Origin: Circinella umbellata
Lineage: Eukaryota; Mucoromycota; Mucoromycetes; Mucorales; Lichtheimiaceae
DNA: 64,000 nt
Direction of reading: 5' to 3'
Assembly: GCA_025093555.1 (NCBI GenBank)
Contig: JAIWNF010000039.1
Span: forward strand, 186,001 to 250,000
Shown here: positions 22,042 through 33,185 of the stretch, piece after piece
Numbering within the stretch: the first letter of the stretch is position 1
Layout: every line of letters starts with the position of its first letter
Position numbers and translations under genes: made by a program
Notes under the pieces: model-generated
The model's database searches: none
Seen by the model: only the letters and a program-made list of their open reading frames with translations
Told to the model about the DNA's origin: nothing

Positions 22042-24080
22042 GTATATAGTTATGCAAAAGAAAAGCATGGAGAAACAAAAATAAAATCTTAGTCGGGAGG
22101 AAGTGGTTCCAAAGTGTCAATAATCCGGAGAGCTGCTCGAGACACACCTGTTCCTGGACATAAGGTTTTTTGTCAAAAATCCACCCCCCAGTAAGCTCGC
22201 CATAGTGCTAATAAAATTCTTTGAATGGCAATGGTGTATTTGAAGAAATAACTTTGTGGAATTAGATTTCATTGTAGATGTAAGATAACTTTCAGTAAAC
22301 TTGTTTCATTGAGTTCACAATAGAATAAAACACCCCAGGTTCGGGTCCAGACAGACCAACGCACTGGGCAAAGTATCAAAAATGAGCAGGAGTATCGACT
22401 GTAGTAAAGCAACGTTGACATATGTTGGAAGGCCTGAATTCCGGGACTAGTTCATGTAATCGTTGGGCTGTTGGAAGTTTTCCATGGACTGCCCGGAACC
22501 AAGCATTTCGGACAGAAAAAAACATAGATAGGGACCAAAACTTGTTCCATTGTAATGCTGATATATGGGCAATCGGTGCGGTGTGTGGAAGTGTTGTTCA
22601 ATGAAAAGCTGACGATAGTGTTTAGTGCTAATAGGAATGGACGATGAGGTTGAGGTACATGCTGATAAAAGTGATGATGCATCGTTGTCTCCAAAATCAC
22701 CTATATGACCAGCGGTGATGAAAGATGAATTGGCGCATAGCCGTGCAAAGAAATGTGGAGGCTGTAAGTCTTGGTTGAGGATAGCTCTAAAAATTTTAAA
22801 TGATATACGGGGATAAGATGGAAACCCATCAGTATGGAATCGAGGTCGTATATCATGCAATTGCGGATAAAAGATATAAATGTTGTTTGCTGTCATCTTC
22901 TGGATAGTGTTTCGTGTTGCAACGATATCTTGAACATCAAATTCATTCTTTGGTTGAAATATTGAGAGTACAGGAAGTTGTAACGCAAGACAAAGAGAAA
23001 TTTTAATACCATCATAGTTGGTTCACACGCGATCAAAAGCGTTGGATAATATATTTTCAAAAAACTCAGGCGACTGTTGCCACGATGGTTTCCTAGCTTC
23101 GGGAAAAACAAAGGAGGCGATGATCAACTACTTTTGGATTACGACACAGAAGGTGATGTATAATGTATAATGTAGGATGTGACAAATGTAGACGATGTTT
23201 CATTTTCGATATCAGTGTCAGCAAATGGTTGGGGTAATGGAGAACTGGGATCAACCATCGTAGACTGAGTGCATGTTGTTGCAGTTTAGGTTCCAAAAGT
23301 TGTGCTCCACCTTATGTTCGAGGGAGACAAAGTTACTCGAAAGACATTTTTGGAAAAGTACGATGTGTCATTAATTGATATATGATTGAGCGCAATTTAT
23401 TCCAAAATGTTCCTTGGGGTGCCCCTGTTAAACGCAGAATATGCCACAATTTTGACAAAATGAGGGAGTTCATAATTGTTGCTCGACCCCTAAATGACAG
23501 TTGACGTTGGAGATGAAGATTGCAATGATGTTGGATGGTTGATAATAGTGTGTTCAAAAATTGGTCCAGTTGGTGATTAGTGGTGAAGAGGGGGGAACCC
23601 AAATAAGTGACAGCATTAGGATGTCGATAATCATGGCATTCGGGAAATCCGTATTCAACTAAAGTCATGTTCCAGGCGTGTTGTTGCTTACCAGATAAAG
23701 ATATTGATATAGTTTTTTCAGGATTTAGCTTTGCATTTGAAGCTTGTTGATAAGTAGTAAGGTGACAGTCAAGTCGTGCCAAGAGCTTTGTCAACATCTT
23801 TTTGGTCAAAGGCAAATTCTAATAGTACTCGTCGTTTTCCTTCACGATGCGGGATGACTCCCATCGAATTTGAAAATTGTTGTTTGGCAATCTGAATAAC
23901 TGTCAGTTCATCTTCAGGCCTAGTGCTAATGTCAAAAAAAAACACTGTTATGAGGGCTATTTCCAACTTTCCATACGTGAAAATTAATTGTTGTCCAGTC
24001 ATCAGTGTTGACGCTATTGGACTTTTTAAGTTGTTAGGGTTGGCTTGAATACTGTTGTGCATCAAGGAACCACGTTTGTT
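21994..24080 (-). mobile_element. degenerate LINE (non-LTR retrotransposon) with 47-nt poly(A) tail
   Basis: A run of 47 T at 21994-22040 is the poly(A) tail of an element transcribed from the minus strand. Just inside it the minus strand carries the C-terminal zinc knuckle (NICQRCFTTVDTPAHF..LCPVRW) and, in other frames, further ORF2 sequence. 23815-23333 is an open frame of the reverse-transcriptase thumb region (YQQASNAKLNPEKTISISL, VTYLGSPLFT, QLSFRGRATIMNSLILSKLW). 24065-23769 may be ORF1-like. The palm/active-site part of the reverse transcriptase (YxDD) is absent, so the element is both internally deleted and frameshifted. Confidence 0.8.
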
Positions 24081-24450
24081 TTGCAGAATTTGATTCGCGG
24101 ATCTAGTAATCCTGGAGTCATTGAGAGTACCCTTTCGCGCGGTTTCGCTTTACTTTTATTACTAAAAATAGAAGTACCCAAAGATTATGGCACCAGGTGG
24201 TTTTTATGCAAAAATGCAAAAACCGACTGTTTTTCTTTCGAATCAATCGTCGAGTGGACAGCATGAATCTTCAATTTCACCTGAAAAAATCGTTGTTCGT
24301 TTGGGATTTTTTTGTTGGTTAAAAGTGCTGTATATGTAAACCGAGTTACTCTAAGATACATCATATTATTTCTCATCATCACAGATATTCAAAAATAAGG
24401 AAAAAAGTATATTGAAAATATACTAAAATATTACATCAGTCAAATACTTA
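24081..24450. other. spacer with a minus-strand coding-like fragment
   Basis: Minus-strand 24382-24185 is open (MMYLRVTRFTYTALLTNKK, KLKIHAVHSTIDSKEKQS) and continues after a stop in related frame to about 24070. It might be a TE N-terminal relic. No firm call. Confidence 0.3.
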
Positions 24451-25550
24451 ACAAATACATATTAAATAATAATTTTTATTTTATTATTATGTACTTTTTG
24501 TTATTATCCAAAGAATTATTTAGTTTGAACATTTTAGATATACAAAAAATAAAATGAAAACCGAGAGAAATATTAATAGATAAATATCTACAATTGAAAT
24601 GTTACAAGTAGAATTATTCATGCATCATAATATTTGAAAACAAAAAAAGTAACTGGGGGCGACTTGACTTTAGTTTTTCGTACGTAATGAATAGATATGA
24701 TACAAGTAATATCACAGTGGATATCAATCCTTAAAAGACAAAGACAAAAAAGTAGACCGCTTCTTCCAATAAAATCTTCACGGCAGCTGAGGTATTCAAG
24801 TGCATTTGATCTGCGTATACTACTAAGAAAACCACCAGGCGAGCCCATCATTGCTATTGAAATTTTATACTTTCTAAAATACAGTGATTAACAAATATTA
24901 GTAACAGCTCTATTATAGAGAGTAACATCATAGAAAATGTTAATTGTCTCTTACCATTTATAACACGTCCAACTACTTTCACCTTTCGTAAAAACTCTTT
25001 TATAGTAGCAAGGTTTATAAGCATGTCGTGCATAACAATCAGCATTTTCACCAGCCCATCCTTCATCTCCTTTGTTTGATCAATCTTCTTTCCAACTTCA
25101 ATAAGTCCTAGCTCTTTTCTATTTGCATGAAAAATAGTATCAAATTTATGACCCATTTGGCGTCTTGGGGCTGGGTGAATGGCACGTATGCGCCGCTTCT
25201 TATTCAGAGCATCAGCGTTTGAGTTGCTTCCGCCTTCGCTCCTATTTTAAATCATTCTGTTACATTAGTAAACAATGATACTGATTTCCGTAACGTCTTT
25301 GGTTTAATGTTATCGTACCCGTTTGTGCTAATTTGACTTCTTCGTGCAATGTTTTTTAATTAATAGATCCCCAAACTTCATAAAATAAGTCGGCTTTGAA
25401 CATCTGGGAATTAAATACATCATTGCTGCTTAAAAAATTCCCACCACTAGCCACACTTTAAAAGGTTCTTTAAGTGGGTCCTGTTCAAGGGAACGGGCAT
25501 AACTTATAAGCTTCTATTGATGAATTCTGTAAATATATGAAGGAAAATAA
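24450..25550 (-). pseudogene. broken copy 2 of the 17.7-kb family (left arm of palindrome)
   Basis: Minus-strand sequence matches exons 5 to 7 and the 3' flank of the intact gene. The E-V-G-K region is preserved (25156-24854, ELGLIEVGKKIDQTKEMKDG), but exon 5 has frameshifts and a stop, and the exon 7 region is truncated: after YLSCREDFIGRS it runs into unrelated sequence. Intron 4 of this copy appears split by the filler at 25551-25730. Confidence 0.85.
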
Positions 25551-26510
25551 ATTAGAAAATAATTCTCAAGCAATTGAGAATAAAGAAATTTTAGAGCTAA
25601 AAGCTGTAATGAATAATTCTCAGTTTAAGGAGAATTTAATGTCAGCTTATAGAAATGCTGTAAAAAATCCAGATAAATTTAAAGAGGATACAAACACTTT
25701 AATTTCTAATTTACCAAAGAATTATTATACAAAGTCAATAACTCATGAAACAGCACCATGTAATTAATTTCTTACCAACTTCACAATATCATTTATTTTC
25801 CTTCATATATTTACAGAATTCATCAATAGAAGCTTATAAGTTATGCCCGTTCCCTTGAACAGGACCCACTTAAAGAACCTTTTAAAGTGTGGCTAGTGGT
25901 GGGAATTTTTTAAGCAGCAATGATGTATTTAATTCCCAGATGTTCAAAGCCGACTTATTTTATGAAGTTTGGGGATCTATTAATTAAAAAACATTGCACG
26001 AAGAAGTCAAATTAGCACAAACGGGTACGATAACATTAAACCAAAGACGTTACGGAAATCAGTATCATTGTTTACTAATGTAACAGAATGATTTAAAATA
26101 GGAGCGAAGGCGGAAGCAACTCAAACGCTGATGCTCTGAATAAGAAGCGGCGCATACGTGCCATTCACCCAGCCCCAAGACGCCAAATGGGTCATAAATT
26201 TGATACTATTTTTCATGCAAATAGAAAAGAGCTAGGACTTATTGAAGTTGGAAAGAAGATTGATCAAACAAAGGAGATGAAGGATGGGCTGGTGAAAATG
26301 CTGATTGTTATGCACGACATGCTTATAAACCTTGCTACTATAAAAGAGTTTTTACGAAAGGTGAAAGTAGTTGGACGTGTTATAAATGGTAAGAGACAAT
26401 TAACATTTTCTATGATGTTACTCTCTATAATAGAGCTGTTACTAATATTTGTTAATCACTGTATTTTAGAAAGTATAAAATCTCAATAACAGTGATGGAC
26501 TCACCTGGTG
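24833..26510. repeat. large inverted duplication (palindrome), arms about 700 bp, spacer about 240 bp
   Basis: Positions mirror around 25671.5: 24854 pairs with 26489, 25156 with 26187, and 25550 with 25793. The arms 24870-25550 and 25793-26470 are nearly identical, whereas sequence just outside (exon 7 region) diverges clearly, indicating either a recent inverted duplication within older paralogues or arm-to-arm gene conversion. Confidence 0.85.
25551..25730 (+). other. coding-like AT-rich filler at the palindrome centre
   Basis: A continuous plus-strand frame (25537-25767) reads ENNSQAIENKEILELKAVMN, then FKENLMSAYRNAVKNPDKFK and DTNTLISNLPKNYYT. Lysine, asparagine and AAA/AAT/TTA codons dominate, unlike the neighbouring fungal genes. 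The segment sits inside what should be intron 4 of the minus-strand family copy: donor-side intron sequence is at 25731-25779 (inverted) and acceptor side resumes at 25550. Origin unknown; mitochondrial or endobacterial DNA are possibilities. Confidence 0.45.
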
Positions 26511-26755
26511 GCTTTGTTAGCCGTATACGCAGATCAGATCCACTTGAATACCCCAGCTGCGGTGAAGACTTCACTTTCAAGAATGGCGTTAACTGGCTTT
26601 ACAATGATGCTGCAAACAAGATATGCTCTTGTTAGCACCGCTTCCAATATACAATCATCAAAGCATCCAATTCCTGGAAATTACCACCAACGTTCATTCC
26701 GTACCCACAAACTCAAAAAAATTCAACATCAAAACGTCAAAAAACAGATAATTGA
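25793..26755 (+). pseudogene. broken copy 3 of the 17.7-kb family (right arm of palindrome)
   Basis: Plus-strand mirror of copy 2: exon 5 from about 25818 with frame damage (an extra base near the first codons, TTTTTTAAGCAG stop, a deletion before GATGTATTTAATT), exon 6 with the 26187-26489 frame identical to copy 2 over 98 of 100 residues or better, and exon 7 with a roughly 30-bp deletion after GCGGTGAAGACTT. It cannot encode the full protein. Confidence 0.85.
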
Positions 26756-26936
26756 TCTTTCCTGCCTAGTTATTCCTTCTTCGTCTCCGTCTTTTGATAA
26801 TCATACCCATAACATCACTTGTATAATACCTACTCATTACGTACACAATTTTATCAGATATTTCTTTTACATATTCACAAAAAGAAAAACCAAATTCTGC
26901 ACCGCCCCCACTTGTTTTTGGAGTTCAAATATGAAC

Positions 26937-27625
26937 TGTATGGTGCAGCTCAACTTAAATAGCCAATTTGTTTCAGAATTTTGCCCAATTTCAATTATAT
27001 CTAGTCAACTAAAAATGAATAAAAGCAAAATTAAAGCCAAGAAAATGATAGAATAACATCTGAAGAAAAAGATTCTTGGATTGCATTTGAAATATCTTTT
27101 AATTTGGAAAGGTAGTAAGAGTTTGAAGTAAGTCCATTTAGGCTGTGTATAGCAAAAATGTTACAACCAAAATTGAACACAGGACTCTATTATGGTAATA
27201 TATGAAAATAATCTGGCTGTTAATTTTAAAGAATTCCTATACAGATGTATCATGTGTGGAAGGACAGATGGAGTATAAATACATTACTACCACTTTTTCT
27301 TACTACGTATTGCATTTAATCTATAATAGACTTATATGTATATATATGTAGTCATTTCATATTTAGACAATGATATATACGTAAGAACAATTAAGCTCAT
27401 ATTAATTAACAGTAACAACTAACAGGTGAATTATTGGTAGATCATATAATTAACTAGTATATGATGATGGCTATGTATTAAAAAAATTTCCTTTATTACC
27501 ATAGTTTATGCAATTACTATAAATCAAAAGACTATCATATAGATACGTATATATATATACTTATTACTACGTTAGCGGCGTTTAATTAAAAAATTGATTA
27601 TTTAAGTTGAACTGCGCCATATTTA
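26937..27625. mobile_element. MITE of about 690 bp inserted in the 3' flank of copy 3
   Basis: Left end tatggtgcagctcaacttaa (26939) and right end, reverse-complemented, tatggcgcagttcaacttaa (about 27621) form inverted repeats of about 32 bp. The interior has no coding capacity. It, together with 27625-28148, interrupts the 3' flank that is continuous in the other family copies. Confidence 0.65.
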
Positions 27626-28147
27626 AGTACTAGTCAAACAATGGTTACTAACAAAATAATTTTGAAATATCGAATAGTCGATAAAAGCCAATTTAGGAAA
27701 TATACAAATCAAGCAGTTTTGGATCTATTAAATATAAAGATCTTTAAGAACTCAAAATGTAGAAATATGCTATAAAACTTCAAATAAGCTGTTTGAGCGA
27801 CATATATTTGTTAGACTAGTAGAAAACTTTTAACGGAATAAAATTATTCTTAAAGATTACTAATACAATGAAATCAAAGTATTATATAATTCTATGTGAG
27901 CATATTACCACCAATCCCCCTACTTGCATTGAAAGTGAAATAAATGAGAAAGTGAAACTTCTATTATGTCAATTTTTCCATTTCCTGGATTTCTGTAGAA
28001 ATAATGAGGATGTGAAAGTGAACGGATATAAAGTTAACGGGGTTCCTCTGTAAATGGTTCATTTTCACTACGTAGCTGGCTTGATTTTGACCTACTTTCA
28101 AAAAGTGGCTCACTTTCATTTTTTATGGCCAAATTTGACTAACTGTA
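27626..28147. other. non-coding, probable second small insertion
   Basis: Lies between the MITE and the resumption of family 3' flank at 28148. A 61-aa frame at 27868-28053 ends in the motif ttaacggggttcctctgta similar to the worn repeat end at 428-450, so a relic of a mariner-type MITE is likely. No gene supported. Confidence 0.4.
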
Positions 28148-28736
28148 GTGTATTTATCTATCAATATTTCTCTCGGCTTTCATTTTATCTTTTGTATATC
28201 TAAAATGTTCAAACTAAATAATTCTTTGAATATTAACAAAATTAATAATAGAATAAAGTTATTATTTAATATGTACGTACTGACAATTTTCTTGAACAAA
28301 TCTCTCAAGTTTTACGCTATGTTCACAGAAGACGTTAAATAAAAACTAATATTTTCATCGCAGTTAGAAAGATAGTTACATATGCATGATAAAAGTCATA
28401 ATACCTATACGGTAGTTACACAAGACAAACTAATGTTTTCAACCGGTTCTGCAGAAGCCAAGACCGATTATTATACTAGTGAGAAAAGAGATTCTAGAGA
28501 TCACAAAAAAAAACAAAGACTTGGCATTTTCACTGTTAATCGACGGTGAGAGTAAAAAGATCTTCATCCAAAAAAAGACAAAAAAAAAATCACTGGTAGT
28601 AAAGTTTGAAGCGTAGAATATTCCTTTTGCTGACAATGAAAAATAAATAAATAAAAAAAGTAAATCCAGGAATTAATTATTTTTTCCCTTCCTCTTTCTA
28701 ATCTATTTTTTTTTCTTTGCCTTTTCGAAAAAAAGA
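28148..28736. other. resumed family flank, then promoter region of the DUF4112 gene
   Basis: 28148-28290 (atttctctcggctttcattt and following) matches the 3' flank seen at 24600-24450 in inverse orientation. 28300-28736 holds no gene; 28679-28730 is a pyrimidine-rich leader directly before the DUF4112 start codon. Confidence 0.55.
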
Positions 28737-29542
28737 ATGGGTTGGCTTCATAAGACAAATCCACCTATAGAGGTTCAGTTACCGGAACGCGATGCTCGTA
28801 TTCTTGCAAAATATGAATACCGAGCAAAACAATTTGATGAAATGATCAAGATATGCTGTTGTTGGATTGGTTATGATGTATTACTTGGTATGTTTGCCCT
28901 TTTCAAAATCACGTCGTTTAAATATTCATTTTAGATACTAACAAACATGTGGAATATTATATTTTATATAGATTTTATTCCTATCGTGGGTAAAGTGATT
29001 TCACTTGGATTTTCTCTATCCATGTATCGATTATCATGTCAATGTGATTTACCTCGATCCCTTCGACGAAACATGCTTTCTAATATTACAGTGGATTTTG
29101 TGGTAAGCTGAGCAAGAAAGTGTAGTGGAAAATTAATATATTTATTCAGTTTGAGACTAAATGATTTGGAAAAAATAATAAAAAAAAGCTTGGTCTCATA
29201 CCTATTTTGGGTATACTTTTAACGGCATTGTATCGTGCTAATACAAAAAACGCGCGTCTATTACGAAGATTTCTTTATAAACGAGCAGCTCAACGACAGG
29301 AACAACAACAAACTCAACCGTCTTTAACAGGACAAAAACCACCTATACAACAACCACAACCCGTCGCAACAACAACAATGCCTGCTAGTTTTGCTACCTC
29401 TTCATCACCATCATCAGTCTTACCTCCTCCACTACCTGTTAGAACATCACCAACATATAGTTCTGATACAAATACCCCACCCCCGTTACCCTCAAAAGAA
29501 CATCCTTACGACTTGAAACCACCACCTACCCCACCTCGTTGA
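28737..29542 (+). CDS. DUF4112 domain protein, 211 aa
   Basis: Three exons: 28737-28887, 28972-29102, 29189-29542. Residues about 15-120 carry the DUF4112 pattern: AKQFDEMIKICCCWIGYDVL, DFIPIVGKVISLGFSLSMYR, then NITVDFVLGLIPILGILLTA and LYRANTKNARLLRRFL. The two repeats of D-x-I/L-P-x-x-G between hydrophobic helices suggest two membrane-embedded or hairpin segments. The C-terminal 90 residues are Gln/Pro-rich with several PxxP stretches (SSVLPPPLPVRTSP, PPPLPSKEHP), possible SH3-domain ligands. Biochemical role of the family is unknown to me. The start is fixed by the CT-rich leader and by the first exon phase. Confidence 0.85.
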
Positions 29543-31215
29543 AAGACAGGGGAAAAAAGATGTTTATAGGATGAAAGCTCCTCCTTTGTATTTTATTATT
29601 TTATTGTATAGCCATCAGGTGTTTTATTATAAGCTATAAATGAAAAACCAGTAACTTAAAAATATCAAAATGGCTTCTATCTGTGAAAGAAGCGTTGCCA
29701 TAAAAACTACAATCAGATCTAAACTACCAGCACTCATTGAATCATTCGAGTGACATTGAATTGAGAATCGAACTTTTTTTTACTTTATGAAAAGAAAGGT
29801 GGCGAATTAAAACGATCTAAATTCGAGTTTGGGGCAATTTGGAACAAAATGAAAAAGAAAGAACGGATGTATATCATATGACAAAAGGAAAAAAAAAGGA
29901 GGAGAAAAGTGGACTAGCCGTTTTTCTACAAGTGTGGTGTTAAAATGAGAGCTTGTTCGCCCAGGTTTTCGGGTATAATTATATACTCTCTCTTTCTCTC
30001 TCTCTCTCTCTCTATAAAAACCTTATATACATGAAAATTTGTATATGGTATTTCTACCAAATTGTTCGACGTACCATTAACCTTAATGAATGACTTACAC
30101 TAAACTACCTAACGTTAAGTCATACTCATAATCAATATACATGTGTATATTTTTATGTTCGCCCTTTTCAGCTTTATCACTTTAAAACATGTCCCTATTT
30201 GAACATATTGCTTAATGAACAGTTACTAGGTAGCTGTCCCAAGATTCACTTCGCCAGTCGGTTGATTCTTATTTACTAGATATTAAGAAATCGATATCTA
30301 TAACACAAATAGCAGTAATATAACTTTAGCTCTATTTAACATAATTGAATTTATTCGTTTTGCTCATAAATAATTTCGTTCCTGGAAAGAGAAACAGCAA
30401 AACTTATCACAAGAGAAAACATATTCTCCTTTGTGTTATTTATATGTTTTCACTGGCTCCGCTTTTAAACATTTCTATAGCGAGTCATGTTCTATTTTTC
30501 TTTTTGGTATTTGATAACCAAGGTAACACATAGTACACAGTTTACAAATCAGTCTCAAGTATATTTGCGTTACCAAGAGAGTGAGCAAGATTACTATGAG
30601 GGAAAACAAGAAAAAAAAAAGATCTCCAATAAATAAATCTATAGTGGAAAAAATAAATTAATTCGAGAGATGATTCTAAGCTAAATATACTCTTTTCTTT
30701 TAGTGCCCATTTTGTAAATAGAGCCATAGATACAGTAGTTACCCCACACAACGACCAAAAAAAAATACAGAATTATAGAAGAATCATGTGTGATAATGCA
30801 TAAAAGACTCCTTTTACTCACTTTCATTTACACAGAAGCACAAGAAGATCCCCCATTCAACAATAATAATTATTATTGTATTTATAGAATCGAACTTAAT
30901 GAAATGGTTCGCGACCTCCGCTCTTACAACGAAAAGGTCCCTAAGCCAAAATAGAAGGATCTTCGTTACACCAGAACTGTTAATTCTTTAATTACCTCTT
31001 CATAATCTTGTACAAAAAAAAAAAATTCCCGCTCAAAAAAAAAAAAAAGCTTTATTTTTTTTTACAACCTTTTTTTTTTCTTTAAAAAGATAGCAATCTT
31101 TTTTTTCTATGTCATATATATAACTCATTTTTTTTTAAAAAAAAGGAATCGATTCGTCAGTAACTTATATATCTTTTAACAACGATTACAAGAAAAAAAG
31201 ACGCGTACAAAAACC
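29543..31215. other. intergenic, 1.7 kb
   Basis: No gene seen. Contains a (CT)n microsatellite at about 29986-30014, several A- and T-runs (31014-31140), and CT-rich sequence before the next start. Probably 3' flank plus a long promoter. Confidence 0.5.
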
Positions 31216-32867
31216 ATGAATGAAGCACTAGGTAGTACGGAATATCAGCAACATCGTTCACAACCAGACTTGTTGGAGTATACAGTTAATGGGGTTCATA
31301 ATATGAATATAATAGATGATACACAAAAAAAGACACCTAAGGAACGTATTTCCATGTTTTTTAAAAAGGATAAATCACGTAGAAGTAAAGAGGAGGAAGA
31401 ATTGTATCATCAACAACAGCAACAGAATAATTTTTTGGTGGAGGCTAGTGCATTTCTCGATGGCCACACTAGTGTGTACGACCACACACACTATGCAACA
31501 CAAAACAACTGGAGCAACAAAAGCCACGCTCAACCATTATACTCTCCACCATTAGACCATCATCTGTCTCAACTTAACGGCTCTCCAATGACAAGTAAGA
31601 ATTTTATATAAAAACCCCTTGTACCTTTTATTTATTTCTTACTCAAATTTCTATATTTTTTATACTAATTATATTCTGGTATTATTTATTATTATTATGA
31701 AAATAATAATTATTAGCCTCCACCATTGAAAACGAACACAACCACATCAACAGCAAACCTTCTTCTCCTGTAGCTGAAAAGGATGAAAATCTCGAACGAC
31801 AAGCATCTGTACGGTCATCTACTGGACTACCACTTACACCTACACCATCACAACAACAAACACAACAACAGCAACATCAGCAACCTTCAACACCAGCACC
31901 TGAAGAAGATGCGAACGCACGCTTGTTAGCTCAACTTAAAGCTGAATTAGCACGTCAACGCTACTGCTTAGAAAATCTCGAGATTGAACAACAACAATAT
32001 AAACTGGATGGTCGTGCTTTAACCGACCGAATTGATAAAGTTCATGAACGTTTACATGAAAAACAACTAGCACGACAGCAACTAGAAAGCAACTATAACG
32101 ATCACTTGAAAACGTTACGTGCTACAGACGACGATTTGCAAAGCGTTGCAGCCAAGTTGAAGGAACTGAGAAGAATGATTGCAAACCTAGCCGATGATTT
32201 GGTCGAAAACGTGGATCCTAAACGAGCTACAGGTGCTTTACGTAACTTCTGGATCAACTTGAAAAAACCGATCGAAAAAATGGGCTCACCATTGCCATTG
32301 AATCGAATCCGAATGTTGACCGAGAAATACATGATGGACTACTTGATACCCAACTTGACACCCAATTATTTTCCCGGATTGGCGGTCATGCGCGAATATG
32401 GAAATTTGGAATATTGGTTGCGAAACCATAATCGATATACATGTATACGATTACGACAGGAAATTGCCAAATGTATCATGAATGATGCACAACGATTATT
32501 GGGAAAGGAAATTAAGTCAAAGGCTCGAGGTCTTTATGCAAATTTGAACGAAGCTTATCCTTATATGCAGCAATATGATATTAATGAATCCGATCCTGAA
32601 AAAACCTATGAAATCAAGGTCAGAAAATTGGTAGAATATTCAATTGCTTTAGGCTTTGCCATGAAGGGTCAGGAGGTCGATATTGTTGCAACGGTGGTGC
32701 AAGAAGGTGTTCAGCTATTTAATCCCGCCACAATGGAAGAAGAAGAAGGACTGAATGAAGGTACGATTGAATTTTGTATCTGCCCACCATTTATTGTATT
32801 TGATGCATACCAGAATGTACTTGAGAAAGGTCGCGTGTTCTGCGTAGCACCTCCAAGACGAACCTAA
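31216..32867 (+). CDS. coiled-coil protein of unknown function, 509 aa
   Basis: Two exons, 31216-31594 and 31717-32867. The first 200 residues are disordered and Gln/Ser/His-rich, with a basic stretch near residue 55 (MFFKKDKSRRSKEEEE). A coiled coil follows (about 236-330: LLAQLKAELARQRYCLENLE, RIDKVHERLHEKQLARQQLE). The remainder is a globular, well-mixed domain (PKRATGALRNFWINLKKPIE, TPNYFPGLAVMREYGNLEYW, CICPPFIVFDAYQNVLEKGR). The C-terminal domain looks conserved but I do not recognise it. ATG preceded by a purine-rich AAAAACC context. A role as a scaffold is inference. Confidence 0.8.
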
Positions 32868-33049
32868 AGATCATCCATATATTTTGGGTGTCACAAAAAA
32901 ACCGTATCAGGTCTCTTTGAATTCCGCGCCACAACTAGGCCTTTTTTTTCCATCATTTTCCATACACGAACGCACACACCTGCTCAATCATTCTCTCGTT
33001 CTTACCCTCGTATAACAATATCAAATAATACATAAAAAAAGATAACCCT

Positions 33050-33180
33050 TTTTTTCGTTTTTACCTGGCTATTTTATATATTTCTGTGTCTTTTTTACTC
33101 TATTTTTTTTCTACTCTCTTTCTCTCTTTACTCTTACTTTTTTTCACCTTACTTTTTTCTCTCTTTCTAATAAAATAAAT
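33050..33180 (+). promoter_or_regulatory. pyrimidine-rich leader upstream of 33186
   Basis: Long CTCTTT/TTTTTC tracts run almost to the start codon. Such CT blocks are common just upstream of fungal transcription starts; the same pattern precedes the kinase gene at 56280. Confidence 0.45.
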
Positions 33181-33185
33181 ATATC

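Noticed and set aside
24833..26510. Palindrome considered as a CRISPR-like or replication-origin structure
   Set aside because: It is made of two paralogous gene copies; there are no regularly spaced direct repeats and nothing origin-specific.
26508..27056. 182-aa plus-strand open frame
   Set aside because: It is an accidental fusion of shifted exon 7 sequence of a broken family copy with its 3' flank.
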